From Prescottella defluvii (lineage in GTDB: Bacteria; Actinomycetota; Actinomycetes; Mycobacteriales; Mycobacteriaceae), in assembly GCA_029690005.1 (NCBI GenBank), contig CP121458.1:2170001-2234000 (forward strand): a stretch of 64,000 nt of DNA. Reading direction: 5' to 3'. The notes below the pieces were generated by a model that saw nothing but the letters and a program-made list of their open reading frames with translations, was not told where the DNA came from and did not search any database. Both the position numbers and the translations under genes were made by a program. Shown one piece after another: positions 9,993 to 20,158 of the stretch (its first letter is position 1; the number at the start of each line of letters is the position of its first letter).

Positions 9993-12113
9993 TCAATGCC
10001 CCATGCCGACGCGCGCGTGCAGGCGGCGCATCCAGGCCGGCGCCCACCAGTTGGCCTCACCCATGAGCTTGACCAGCGACGGCACCAGCAACATGCGCAC
10101 GACGGTCGCGTCGATGATCAGCGCCAGGATCATGCCGACTCCCAGGAACCGCATGATCGACAGCCCCGACGCCGTGAACGCTCCGGTGACGACGATCAGC
10201 AGCATCGCCGCCGCAGTGACCACGCGGCCGGTGCGTTCGGCGCCGATCCGCACCGCCTCCTCGGTGCTCGCGCCCGCGGCCCGGGTCTCGACCATGCGCG
10301 ACATCAGGAACACCTCGTAGTCGGTGGAGAGGCCGAACACCACCGCGAGGATCAGTACGACGAACGTCGCCTCGAGTGGGGCCGGTGTGACCCCGAGCAG
10401 GTTCGCGCCGTGTCCCTCCTGGAACATCCAGGTGAGCACCCCGAACGTCGCGGCGAGGCTCAGTCCGGCCATCGCGACGGCCTTGATCGGCAGCACCACC
10501 GATCCGAAGGCCAGGAACATCAGCACCAGCGTGGAGCCCACCATGACCGCGATCATCGCGGGCAGCCAGTGCACGATCGCGGCGTTGCCGTCGTCGACCG
10601 TCGCCCGGCCGCCACCGACGAGCAGTTCGGTGCCGGACGGGGGTTCGACGGCCCGCAACCCCTGCACGGCGTCACCGGCCGCAGCCCCCGCGACGCCCTG
10701 CGCGTACAGGGCCTGGATCGCGGTGACGTCGTACTTCGTCGCGAGCACGACGACCTGCCCGATCCCGTCCACCTGCTTCGCGGCGGCGACCACCTTGGAC
10801 AGCTCGCCCGGTGACGCCGCGGCGCCGTCGGGGCCGCGCAGGATCAACGTCGCGCCCTCGCCCGTCGACGGGAACTCGGTCGTCAGCGTCTCGGTCGCGA
10901 CGCGGGCCGGATCGTCGGCGGGCAGTGCGGTGTAGGTGATCTCGCCGAGCGTCGCCTTCATGAGCGGTGCGGCCAGTACCAGCAGTCCGGCGGTGATGCC
11001 CACCGCCACGACGGCCGGACGGCGCATCACCCGCGCGACGACACCGCCCCAGAAGCGTCGGGCGCGTTCCTCCCCGCGCTGGGCCGCGCCCTTGCGCCAG
11101 GACAGCGCGTCGATGCGGCGCCCGAGGATCGCCAGCAGCGCAGGAACGACGGTCAGCGAGAGCACGGCCGCGCCCGTCACGGCAGCGATCGCGCCGAACC
11201 CGAGCGAGCGGATCACCGCCTGCGGGAACACGAGCATGCCCGCGAACGCGCACACCAGCAGCAGGCCGGAGAACATGACGGTGCGCCCGGCGGTGAGCAC
11301 CGTGCGGCGGGCCGCGTCGGCGGGCGCGGCGCCGGTCGCGAGTTCCTCGCGGAAGCGGCTCACGATGAACAGGCCGTAGTCGATCGCCAGGCCGAGGCCG
11401 ATCAGCGACGCGACGTTGAGCGCGAACGAACTGACCTCGGTGACATCGGTGAGCAGGCGCAGGATGCCGAGCGAACTGAGCACCGCGAGACCGCCCACGA
11501 ACACCGGTACCGCGGCCGCGACCAGACCGCCGAAGACGAAGACCAACAGGACGAGCGTCACGGGCAGCGCGATCGCCTCGGCCCGCACCAGGTCGGCCTG
11601 CAGCCGACTGCTGAGCGAGACGCCGACCACCGCCCCGCCCGCGAATTCGGATTCCACGCCGTCGATTTCGAGTTTCGGCAGCAACTCGCCGAAGTTCGCG
11701 ACGGTGACGTGCGCGTCGGGGAGAGCACGACGGTGGCCGCCACCTTGCGCCCGTCCTTCGACAGCAGCAACTGCTTCGCCGGCGGCGCCGCGGACCAGTA
11801 CGACGTCACAGACTCCGTGGGGTACCTCGGCCCGGAAGCGATCGAGGGTCGCGCCGACCGCAGGCTCGAGGTCGGCGAGCGACGTGCCGTCGGGCACCGT
11901 GTAGATCGCGACGATGTCGGGGTCCTGCCGACCGAAGCTGTCCTCGACGATCCGCGACACCTCGGCCGACTCGCTGCCCGGATCGTCGTACCCGCCCTGG
12001 CTGAGCTTCGAGAACACCCCGGTGCCCCAGATGCCGGCCACGATCGCGGCGACCAGCACCACGGTCAGTACCCACCACTTGCGTGCAACGACGATCGAGG
12101 CCCAGCGTGTCAT
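9993..12113 (-). CDS. MmpL-family RND transporter
   Basis: About 706 residues: two repeats of one transmembrane helix, an extracytoplasmic domain and a five-helix bundle. The conserved intramembrane motifs LAIDYGLFIVSRFREE and LSTDYEVFLMSRMVE carry the proton-relay Asp-Tyr pairs. The family exports lipids or hydrophobic compounds in mycolata. Between about 11815 and 11720 the reading runs in another frame (TSYWSAAPPAKQLLLSKDGRK), flanked by indel-like changes. It lies 58 bp from the acyl-CoA reductase on the same strand, so lipid export is plausible but unproven. Confidence 0.85.
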   Translation of the reverse strand: MTRWASIVVARKWWVLTVVLVAAIVAGIWGTGVFSKLSQGGYDDPGSESAEVSRIVEDSFGRQDPDIVAIYTVPDGTSLADLEPAVGATLDRFRAEVPHGVCDVVLVRGAAGEAVAAVEGRAQGGGHRRALPDAHVTVANFGELLPKLEIDGVESEFAGGAVVGVSLSSRLQADLVRAEAIALPVTLVLLVFVFGGLVAAAVPVFVGGLAVLSSLGILRLLTDVTEVSSFALNVASLIGLGLAIDYGLFIVSRFREELATGAAPADAARRTVLTAGRTVMFSGLLLVCAFAGMLVFPQAVIRSLGFGAIAAVTGAAVLSLTVVPALLAILGRRIDALSWRKGAAQRGEERARRFWGGVVARVMRRPAVVAVGITAGLLVLAAPLMKATLGEITYTALPADDPARVATETLTTEFPSTGEGATLILRGPDGAAASPGELSKVVAAAKQVDGIGQVVVLATKYDVTAIQALYAQGVAGAAAGDAVQGLRAVEPPSGTELLVGGGRATVDDGNAAIVHWLPAMIAVMVGSTLVLMFLAFGSVVLPIKAVAMAGLSLAATFGVLTWMFQEGHGANLLGVTPAPLEATFVVLILAVVFGLSTDYEVFLMSRMVETRAAGASTEEAVRIGAERTGRVVTAAAMLLIVVTGAFTASGLSIMRFLGVGMILALIIDATVVRMLLVPSLVKLMGEANWWAPAWMRRLHARVGMGH

Positions 12114-12214
12114 GCTCGAGTTCTCCGAATCCGGGGACGGCGGCGGGGCCGCCCCCGGATTCGGGCGCGGCCCCGCGACTCTAGCGACACACGCGGCTGT
12201 TCAGGCGCGGCCGG

Positions 12215-13118
12215 TCACTTGAGGCCGGAGCGGACGAACGCGTCGACGACGTGCCGCTGCAGGAAGATGTAGATGAGGAAGATCGGCAGGCACGCGATGC
12301 CGGCCGCCGCCATCACCGCACCCCAGTTGTTGCCCTCGGCGCCGAGGAAGCTGCGGATACCGATCTGCACCAGCGCATCCGAGTTCCGCAGGATCAGCGA
12401 CGGCCACAGGTACTCGTTCCACGCCGAGATGAACAGCATGATCCCGAGCGCCGCGAGCGCCGGACGCATGTTGGGCACGATCACCTTCCACAGCGCCGCC
12501 CACGCGCCCTGCCCGTCCATCTCGCTCGCGTCGAGCAACTCGCGCGGGAACGCCTCCATGTGCTGACGGAGCAGCATCACGCCGAACGCCGAGCACAGGT
12601 TCGGGATCACCACGCCGGCGACCGTGTCGAGCAGTCCCATCTGCGAGATCAGCAGGTAGTTGGGGGATCATCGTGACCTGGAACGGAACCAGCCACGATC
12701 CGACGAACAGCAGGAACAGTAACTGCTTGCCGAAGAAGTTCCACCGCGCGAATCCGTACGACGCGAGCAGCGCCACGAACAACTGGCTGACGGCCACCAC
12801 GAACGCCATCGCGAACGTGTTGAGGAGCATCGACAGCATCGGGATGGCGTCGAAGACGTACCGGAAGTTCTCGGTGCTGAGCGGCCACGGAAGGGGACTG
12901 CCGGACAGGGAGTCCTCCGGCCGGCGCAGCGCCGTCGCGAACATCCAGTACACCGGGAAGACGCTGAACACCGCGAGCGCCGCGAGGACGACATGGCCGA
13001 CTGCCACGCGTCGGCCGCTCTTTCGCTGCGGCGCGGGGCTTTCCGTCGACACCGGGGTTTCCCTGCGGCGCGTGCGGTGCCGCGCCGGCCTTGGGGGATC
13101 GAGAATGACGAAGGCCAT
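12215..13118 (-). CDS. ABC carbohydrate-type transporter permease (MalG/UgpE class)
   Basis: An inner-membrane permease of about 300 residues with six predicted spans, starting VAVGHVVLAALAVFSVFPVYW. The EAA loop that contacts the ATPase reads RELLDASEMDGQGAW...LWKVIVPNMRP. The frame changes at 12663-12667, where the reverse strand has five C and four would give MIPNYLLISQMGL. This is an insertion, unlike most sites in the window. ATG 13118 starts 8 bp after the upstream permease stop, with a weak SD. It ends the ABC operon. Confidence 0.85.
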
Positions 13119-13126
13119 GACGTTTC

Positions 13127-14092
13127 CTAGTTGTCGTAGAAGCTCAGTCGCTCGGACAGCCGCACGAACACGAACGCGATCACGCCGAAGCCGAGGAAGA
13201 ACAGCGTGCCCGCGGCCGCCGAAAGTCCGGCGTCGAAGTTGCGGAAACCGAACTCGTACAACAGGTAGTAGATGTTGGTCGTCGATCCGCTGGGGCCGCC
13301 CTGGGTGAGGACGTCGATCACCGGGTAAGTCCATTGGGCGCTGAGCAGGATCGTCATGAGCGCCAGGAAGACCAGTGTGGGCGAGAGCAGCGGCAGCGTG
13401 ATCCGCCGGGTGATCGTGGACGGGGTGGCGCCGTCGAGCGCGGCCGCGTGGCCGTAGTCGGGGCTGATGCCGGCCATGCCCGCCGAGATGACGAGGACGC
13501 CGAAACCGAGCATCTGCCAGCCGACGATCACCACGACGCCGATCAGTGCCAGCTTCGGGTCACGGAACACGTTGCCCAGGTCGTGGCCCATGGTGGCCGA
13601 GATGCGCGGGATCATGCCGTTGTCGGGGTTGAACAACCAACGCCAGATGGCGCTGCTCGCAACCGGTGTGACGAGAAACGGCACGAAGATCAGCGCCTGG
13701 TAGAAGGTGCGGGCGCGTCCGCTGACCCGGGTGCACAGCAACGCGATCGCGAGCGGGAGCACCAGCGAGAACACCATGAATGCGCCGATGCAGAGCACCG
13801 TGTTCCACAGGGCCTGATGAAGTTCCGGCAGCGACAGCACGGCGGTGTAGTTGTCGAACCCGACCGGCTTCTTGGGGCTCGTCGGAATCATGTTCCATTT
13901 GTAGAACGAGAGCTGGAAGGTCTCGACGAGCGGCTTGTACGTCCACAGGACGAGCAGCGCCACGGCCGGCAGCAGGAACAGGTAGGGGACGGCGCGGCGC
14001 GACACGCGCGACCGCCACCCCGCCCCGGCCCGCACGGGCTGGGGCGAAGCGGCGGTCTGCGGCTCCACGCTCGCCGGAACTTCGACGAACAT
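13127..14092 (-). CDS. ABC carbohydrate-type transporter permease (MalF/UgpA class)
   Basis: 321 residues in one open frame with six predicted membrane spans (first: VPYLFLLPAVALLVLWTYKP). The EAA motif is HAAALDGATPSTITRRITLPLLSP. It is partner of the next gene in an importer heterodimer. The gene lies 29 bp after the phosphodiesterase, an uncommon order for a sugar ABC operon. Confidence 0.88.
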   Translation of the reverse strand: MFVEVPASVEPQTAASPQPVRAGAGWRSRVSRRAVPYLFLLPAVALLVLWTYKPLVETFQLSFYKWNMIPTSPKKPVGFDNYTAVLSLPELHQALWNTVLCIGAFMVFSLVLPLAIALLCTRVSGRARTFYQALIFVPFLVTPVASSAIWRWLFNPDNGMIPRISATMGHDLGNVFRDPKLALIGVVVIVGWQMLGFGVLVISAGMAGISPDYGHAAALDGATPSTITRRITLPLLSPTLVFLALMTILLSAQWTYPVIDVLTQGGPSGSTTNIYYLLYEFGFRNFDAGLSAAAGTLFFLGFGVIAFVFVRLSERLSFYDN

Positions 14093-14121
14093 TGATTTCT
14101 CGCAATCGGTTTCGGAAGGCG

Positions 14122-15011
14122 TCAGTGGCTCGTCGACTGGGCCATGGCCGCGAGCTGCTCCTCGGGGACAGCGACTGGAAGTAGCGAAGCTGCTCCAGCG
14201 TCACCTCGTACAGCGTCGGGCCCTCCTCGACCGGCACGACGGTGTGCAGGATCCGATCCGAGTACACGTGCACCAGGTTGAACGACTGGCCGCTGTCCTG
14301 GCCGCGCATGCCGCCACCGGAGGGGAACAGGTCCTGGGTGTAGCAGGTGGCCGACGCGACCGACACCGGGATACCGGCGAAGGTGCACGTCGTCGAGTAG
14401 TGCAGGTGGCCGCCGAGGATGGCGCGGACGTCGGTGCCGCGCAGGACGTCCTCGAGCCGGCTCTGGTCGCGGAGCTCGACGGACGCGAGCAGCTCCAGCG
14501 GGCTCGGCACCGGCGGGTGGTGCAGCGTGAGCAGCGTGCCGTGCGGGGCCGGCGTCGCGAGAACGTCACGGAGCCAGTCGATCTGCTCGTCGGTGATCTC
14601 GCCGTGGTGGTGGCCCGGGACGGTGCTGTCGAGCGCGATGATCCGCAGACCGTCGACGTCGTGGACCATGTCCACCGACTCCTGCGTGGGCTCGGCGCCG
14701 AGCAGCCCGGCGCGGAACTCGGGCCGGCTGTCGTGGTTGCCCATCACCCAGATCACCTTGGCGCCCAGCTTCTCCGCGGCCGGCTCGACCAGGTCGCGCA
14801 ATCGTGCGTACGCCTGCGGATTGCCCGCGTCGGCGAGGTCGCCGGTGAACACGATCGCCTCGGGGCGCTGGCCGGCGCGGTCGAGGCGGTCGAACAGACG
14901 ACCCAGGTTGGCGTCGCTGTCGACCTTGCCGTGGAGCAACTCGCCGTCGGCGACGAAGTGGGTGTCGCTCACGTGCAGGATGTAGTGGTCGGGCTGTCCG
15001 TACTCGCTCAT
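14122..15011 (-). CDS. Class III metallophosphodiesterase, Rv0805/GpdQ-like
   Basis: About 296 residues. The dimetal motifs DTH (HVSDTHF), GDLADAG, GNHD, the HHPP segment and GHLHYS are all present. The region TDVRAILGGHLHYSTTCTFAGIPVSVASATCYTQ (split across nt 14460-14350) closely follows Mycobacterium tuberculosis Rv0805, which hydrolyses cyclic nucleotides and other phosphodiesters; GpdQ relatives cleave glycerophosphodiesters. Near 14166 one C is missing; adding it changes the tail to SLSPEEQLAAMAQSTSH with a stop at 14122. Its place inside an ABC import operon suggests action on an imported phosphodiester, which is inference. Confidence 0.85.
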
Positions 15012-15050
15012 GATCGTTCCTCGAAATTCGTTGTCGGTTGTCGCCGGACG

Positions 15051-15806
15051 TCAGCCCAGCAGGGCCGCGTGCAGGTCGGTGAGTTCGGTCTCGGACATGC
15101 CGTGGTCGAGCAGATAGGACCGGACGCCGCCGTGCTCGGCGTCGATGCCGGCCAGCGTCGCGCGCATCACGGCCGCGGGGCTTGCGGCGACGATGCCCTC
15201 GATGTCGAAGCCCTCGGGCAGTTCCCGCTCCCGGAACGAGGCGACCATCGCGTCGACCCATTCGCCGTGCAGCAGAGTCTCCGAGAGCGAGTAGTCGGCG
15301 ACGACGTCGCGCGCGCCCACGCCCACCGCGGACAGGGCCAGCGCGATCACCAGGCCGGTGCGGTCCTTGCCTGCCGTGCAGTGCACGAGCACCGGTTCGT
15401 CGCCCGATCCGGCGATGAGCCGGACGGCGTCGGTGAGTCGCGACCCGTGGTCGGCGAGCATCCACTGGTACAACGTGCCCAGGTCGAATGTCGCGGCTGT
15501 CGGGTTGTGATCGAGCTTGCCGTTGTAGACGGGCAGGTGAACCTCGCGGTGTCCGACCCCGTCGAGGGCGTTGGGCGCCTTGGAGATCTCGTCGTCCTCG
15601 CGCAGGTCGATCACGAGGCCGAGCCCGATCTCGGTGAGGGTGTCGCGCCCGTCCTGCTCGATGGTGTGCAGTGCGTCGGACCGCAGCAACTTGCGCCACC
15701 GGGTGGTTCGCTCACCGGCGGTGTAGCCGCCGATGTCGCGGAGGTTGTAGGTGCCGGACAGGACGAGCCGTCGGGTGGTGGTGTGCGGCGGCAGGATGGT
15801 GGTCAT
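15051..15806 (-). CDS. Tyrosine/triple-specificity phosphatase, PtpB-like
   Basis: A cytoplasmic phosphatase of about 251 residues. The P-loop HCTAGKDRTG matches HCFAGKDRTG of mycobacterial PtpB (HCX5R with the Asp-Arg pair). The N-terminal NLRDIGGYTA and LRSDALH are also typical of the Y_phosphatase3 family. PtpB-type enzymes also act on phosphoinositides. It lies between the binding-protein and phosphodiesterase genes, with 20 and 39 bp gaps. Together they suggest dephosphorylation of an imported organophosphate. Confidence 0.85.
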   Translation of the reverse strand: MTTILPPHTTTRRLVLSGTYNLRDIGGYTAGERTTRWRKLLRSDALHTIEQDGRDTLTEIGLGLVIDLREDDEISKAPNALDGVGHREVHLPVYNGKLDHNPTAATFDLGTLYQWMLADHGSRLTDAVRLIAGSGDEPVLVHCTAGKDRTGLVIALALSAVGVGARDVVADYSLSETLLHGEWVDAMVASFRERELPEGFDIEGIVAASPAAVMRATLAGIDAEHGGVRSYLLDHGMSETELTDLHAALLG

Positions 15807-15826
15807 CAGTCGTTCGCTTTCGTCGG

Positions 15827-17182
15827 TCAGGGGAGCAGGTCCTGCGCCCGCTTCTGGGCGGCGGACAGGGTGGCGGCGGGGTCCTTGCCGTAGAAGACGG
15901 ACTCCTCGATCGCGGTGGCGAGGATGTCGTCGATCTGGACGTAGCTGTTGCCCGGGTACGACTGCCACGGCTCGAGTCGATCGAGCTGCGCGAGGTTGGG
16001 GGCGAGCAGGGGGTTGCCGTCGGCCCACGTCTTCAGCGCGGCCGGATCGGTGGTGAGCGACGTGCGCAGCGGCAGGTAGCCGATCTTCGAGGAGATCTGG
16101 GTGTACGCGTGGTCGCTGGTGAGGAACTTGATCAGCTCCCACGAAGCGCGCTGCTTCGCCGGGTCCTGGGCGAAGACGAACAGCGCCGAACCGGAGTTGG
16201 TGGGCACCGCCTCGCGGCCCTCGAACGCGGGCATCGCGGCGGCGCGCAGCTCCCAGCCGGCGGCCTTCGACGCACCCAGCAGCATGCCCTGAACGGCCGA
16301 CGATTGCAGCTGGATCGCGCTGTCGCCCTTCATGAAACTTTCCATCTGGCCCGCGGCGTCCTGATTGGCGAGCACCCCCTGGTCGTACAGGTCGCGCAGC
16401 ATCTGCACCGCCGCGAGCGATTCGTTGCTCGCGAACTCGACGGTGGTGCGGTCCTCGGACAGCACGTTGCCGCCGGCCGAACGGAACAGGCCCTGCATGC
16501 ACCAGTTGCCGCCCTTGACCGCGCACGAGATCGTCAACGCCGGCTTGCCGGTCGTCGCGGTGATCTTCTTCGCGGCCTCCGCGACCTTGGGCCACGTCGA
16601 CAGGTCGGCGTCGGCCGGCAGCCCGGCCTTCTGGAACGCGGTGGCGTTGTAGAACAACACGGGGGTGGAGAAGACGTAGGGCATGCCGTACGTCTCGCCC
16701 TTCCAGTCGCCCAGGGTGGCGGCCCGGGGTGATAGGGGTGCGCGCCCGCCAGGTGCTCCTGGACGGCGTCGGTGCCGACCAGCGAGTCGAGGGACTTGGC
16801 GCCGAGTTCGTTGACCGCGAAGTCGAGGGTGTCGAACGTCAGCTGCGCCACGTCCGGCGGGTTGCCGGCCAGCAGCTGGGTCTGCACGCTGCTCGCGGTG
16901 CCGCTGCCGGCGGTCGACGTGCCCTGGGCGGTTGGGCTTTGACGTCGATGTTGGGATGCGCGGCCTCGAAGTCGGCGATCAGCCCGTTGATGGCGTCGGT
17001 CCAGGGACCGGCCTGGGTGAGGTTGTACGACTCGAACGTGATCTGGACGTTCTGGTTCGGGTCGAGTTCGGGACGATGCCGTCCGAGGACGAACTCGACG
17101 CGGCGGTGCCGGTGGCACATCCGGCCACCGTGAGGGCGGTGGCGAGCGACAGCAGCGCCAGGCCGGTGGTGCGTCTACGCAT
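15827..17182 (-). CDS. ABC transporter substrate-binding lipoprotein (UgpB-like)
   Basis: About 450 residues. The signal peptide ends in lipobox LTVAGC (Cys near residue 22), so it is a membrane-anchored binding protein. The mature part has SBP family 1 features (VQITFESYNLTQAGPW, GNPPDVAQLTFDTL, MPYVFSTPVLFYN, FMKGDSAIQ, SWELIKFL). Frame changes near 17065, 16940 and 16725 break the N-terminal half and look like indels. The binding protein begins 11 bp after the ATPase gene ends. The ligand is unknown; sugar or glycerophosphodiester is likely. Confidence 0.85.
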
Positions 17183-17193
17183 GGGTCAGGCTC

Positions 17194-18306
17194 CTAGCGG
17201 AAGAAATGGGGTGGTCGGAGGGCTGGTCGGTGTCGATCCACTTCGAGTCGTCGGCCGCTCGCGCGGTCGAACAGGTGCACGTGCTCGGGATCGGTCGTGA
17301 GGGAGAGGGTCTGGCCGGCGTGCATCGCGATCGGCCGCGGCGAGCGGACGCAGACGGTGGCGTCGCCGACGGTGCAGTACGCGATCTCCTCGCTGCCGAG
17401 GTTCTCGATGGAATCGACTGTGGCGGTGAGGGACACCGGCTCCGATCCGGTGCCGGGCGCAGGTGCTCGGGCGGATGCCGACGGTCACATCGAGTGTCTC
17501 GGTGCTGCCGGGCCACAGCTCGGCGCGGACACCGGGCGCCTGAGCGCACACGTGGCCGTGCATGCTCAGGATCGTGGCGTCGAGGAGGTTCATCGCGGGG
17601 CTGCCGAGGAATCCCGCCACGAAGACCGAGGCGGGCCGGTCGTAAACCTCCTCGGGCGTGCCGATCTGCTCGACGGATCCGCCGTTGAGCAGCGCGATCC
17701 GGGTGGCCATCGTCATCGCCTCGACCTGGTCGTGGGTGACGTACACGAACGTCGCGCCGAGTCGCCGGTGGAGATCGGTGAGCTCGCGTCGGGTCGCCGT
17801 CCGCAGCTTGGCGTCGAGGTTCGACAGCGGCTCGTCCATCAGGAACGCCTTGGGGTTGCGGACGATCGCACGTCCGACGGCGACCCGCTGGCGCTGGCCG
17901 CCCGACAGCTCCTTCGGCTTGCGCTCGAGCAGGTGTGCGATGTCGAGTTGGCGCGCCACCTCGTCGACCCGGGCGGTGGCCTCGTCTTTCGCGACCTTTC
18001 GAACACGAAGGGGAAGCCGAGATCGCGCGCAACCGACAGGTGCGGATAGAGCGCGTAGTTCTGGAAGACCATCGCGACGTCGCGCTTGCGCGCCGGCGCG
18101 GAGGTGATGTCCTCGCCGTCGAGGACGATGCGGCCGCTGGTCGGTTCGAGGAGCCCGGCGATCATCCGCAGGAGCGTCGTCTTGCCGCAGCCCGAGGGGC
18201 CCAGGAGGACGAGGAAGTCGCCGTCGCGGATCTCCATCGAGATGTCGTCGACGGCGGTCACGCCGCCGAAGGTTCTGCCCAGGCCTTCGATACGAATACT
18301 GCCCAT
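17194..18306 (-). CDS. ABC transporter ATP-binding protein (UgpC/MsmK class)
   Basis: About 370 residues. Walker [11 protein letters not shown]-loop [10 protein letters not shown], signature [14 protein letters not shown], Walker [12 protein letters not shown] and the switch His in THDQVEAMT are all visible. The C-terminal TOBE-like domain ([13 protein letters not shown]) is typical of CUT1 importers. Frame changes lie near 17995 and 17455. It is the first structural gene after the RpiR regulator, and the operator-like repeat at 18333 lies just upstream. Confidence 0.88.
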
Positions 18307-18332
18307 GACCCTCTCCGATGAAACGCGATTAC

Positions 18333-18351
18333 CCGAATCGGATCGATTCGG
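18333..18351. promoter_or_regulatory. Inverted repeat, candidate RpiR operator
   Basis: CCGAATC-GGATC-GATTCGG is a perfect 7-bp inverted repeat in the 66-bp gap between the regulator stop and the ATPase start. RpiR/MurR proteins bind such dyads, so this may be its operator. Confidence 0.5.
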
Positions 18352-18372
18352 AATTCTCATTACATGGAGTAG

Positions 18373-19341
18373 TCAGCCAGCCGAAGGTGAACGAGCACTG
18401 AATGGTCGTCCAACGAGTCGTGAGCGTTGGAGGGCTGAGTCGCGGTCCTCGGTGTCGGTGTCTTCTGGCGTCGGATTCATCAGGGCGACAAGATGTTCCA
18501 CGTCTCGCTCAGTGGAATCCGAGGTTGCGCCGTCCACTTCCGACACCGCGACCTGTAGGCCCAGCAGGAAGGTCATCTGGATGATCGTCGCCGACACTCC
18601 GTGCGCCGCGTACGGTCCCGACCCGCCGCCGACCACCAATGCCGTGGTCGACAGATCGACCAGCGACGAACGGGCGTGCGCGGTCACGCCGATGACGTGC
18701 GCGCCGGCGTCACGGGCAGCCCGGGCGGCGTCGATCGTGTACGCGTTCATGCCCGAGTCACTGACCGCGACGCACACGTCGTCGCTGGACAGGGTCCGCG
18801 CGGTGAGGGCCTGCAGGACCGTGTCGGTCGGCGCCTCGGCGGCCCGGCCGCGCAGCAGGAAGCGGACGGCGAACGCCGTCGCCGCCGTCGAGGACCCTCC
18901 GTTCGCGACGACCAGGATCCGCCGCGCGTTCGCGAGCGCGCGGACCGCGTCGTCGAACGCGTCCTCCGAGAGCGGTGCCAGTCCGCCGGCCAGATCCGTG
19001 CCGACCTCGGAGACGATCGTCCGCAGAATCCCGACACCGCCCGGAGGCGAGGCCGTGTCCGATGCCGTCGACGTCTCCGCGCCGAGGTCGCGCAGCAGCA
19101 GCATCCGCACGTGCTGGAAACCGGAGAAGCCCAGATTCTGGCAGGCGCGCACGACCGTCGCCGTCGATGTCGACGCCGCGGCGGCCAGATCCGCCGCCGA
19201 CCACCAGGCGACCTCGCGGGGCCGCTCGACGCACACGTCGGCCACTCGGCGTTCGCTCGGCGCCAGTCCTGTGGACAGGGCACGGATGGTCGCGGTCGTC
19301 GTGCCGATCGGCGGTTGCGTGCCGGGGGAGTCTGCGCTCAT
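18373..19341 (-). CDS. RpiR/MurR-family transcriptional regulator
   Basis: About 322 residues. An N-terminal RpiR HTH (LAPSERRVADVCVERP...VVRACQNLGFSGFQ) is followed by a SIS phosphosugar-binding domain (VVANGGSSTAATAFA, VSDSGMNAYTIDAA, VIGVTAHARS). Such regulators sense phosphorylated sugars or polyols. This fits control of the adjoining importer-phosphatase operon by a phosphorylated intermediate. The frame is intact. Confidence 0.88.
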   Translation of the reverse strand: MSADSPGTQPPIGTTTATIRALSTGLAPSERRVADVCVERPREVAWWSAADLAAAASTSTATVVRACQNLGFSGFQHVRMLLLRDLGAETSTASDTASPPGGVGILRTIVSEVGTDLAGGLAPLSEDAFDDAVRALANARRILVVANGGSSTAATAFAVRFLLRGRAAEAPTDTVLQALTARTLSSDDVCVAVSDSGMNAYTIDAARAARDAGAHVIGVTAHARSSLVDLSTTALVVGGGSGPYAAHGVSATIIQMTFLLGLQVAVSEVDGATSDSTERDVEHLVALMNPTPEDTDTEDRDSALQRSRLVGRPFSARSPSAG

Positions 19342-19391
19342 GGGCTCTGGATAACACACCCGGGTGAACCGGCGGGCGCGCCCGCGGCCTG

Positions 19392-19997
19392 CTACGTCGC
19401 GGCGGCGAGTTTTCCGGCGATCGTCACCACCCGAGTCGCGAGGTGTTCGAGAGCTGCGATCGTGTTGTCGTCCAAGGGGTTCTGGTTGTCCGGTCCGGTC
19501 ACCTTGCTGACGCCGTACGGGTTTCCGTCCGCGAACTTCACCGGGTCGGTGTACCCGGGCGGAACAAGGATGCCGCCCCAATGCATGAGCGAGGTGTACA
19601 GCGAGGTCAAGGTGGTCTCCTGGCCACCGTGCAGGGTCTGGCTCGAGGTGAAGGCCGCGTAGACCTTGTTGGCGAGCCGGCCCTGCATCCACAGGCCGCC
19701 GAGGGTGTCGACGAAGGTCTGGAAGGGGCTCGCGGTGCTGCCGAATCGGGTCGGGGATCCGAAGATCACCGCGTCGGCCCAGACGATGTCGTCGCCGGTG
19801 GCCGCAGGGAGATCCTTGGTGGCTTCGTAGTTGGCGGACCATGCCGGGTTACCGGCGAATGTCGCGGGGTCGCGGGTTTCGGCGATATGTCGCACCCGCA
19901 CGTCCGCGCCTGCGGACTGGGCGGCCTTGGACACCCGATCGGCCATTGCAGTGCCGTGGCCGGTGGCGGAGTAGTAGATGACGGACAACTTGGTCAT
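19392..19997 (-). CDS. wrbA: NAD(P)H:quinone oxidoreductase, WrbA-type flavodoxin-like
   Basis: About 201 residues. The FMN-binding loop YYSATGHGTAMA is at the N-terminus, followed by FGSPTRFGSTASPFQTFVD and FTSSQTLHGGQETTL, the WrbA hallmarks. WrbA reduces quinones by two electrons, limiting semiquinone stress. ATG 19997 is used. It is a monocistronic gene divergent from the small gene at 20159. Confidence 0.9.
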   Translation of the reverse strand: MTKLSVIYYSATGHGTAMADRVSKAAQSAGADVRVRHIAETRDPATFAGNPAWSANYEATKDLPAATGDDIVWADAVIFGSPTRFGSTASPFQTFVDTLGGLWMQGRLANKVYAAFTSSQTLHGGQETTLTSLYTSLMHWGGILVPPGYTDPVKFADGNPYGVSKVTGPDNQNPLDDNTIAALEHLATRVVTIAGKLAAAT

Positions 19998-20158
19998 CGG
20001 GACGTCCCTTCGGTGCGTCGCCCCCCATCCCATGAGACCGCGCATCCGGATCCGACGCACGGCTTCGGCCACATCGGCCCGTTATGTGCGGTGGGCGATC
20101 GTGGTGAGCATGGTGAGTGATGTCCGGGTGTGTTTCGTCGCCGGAGTACCGTCCACTC

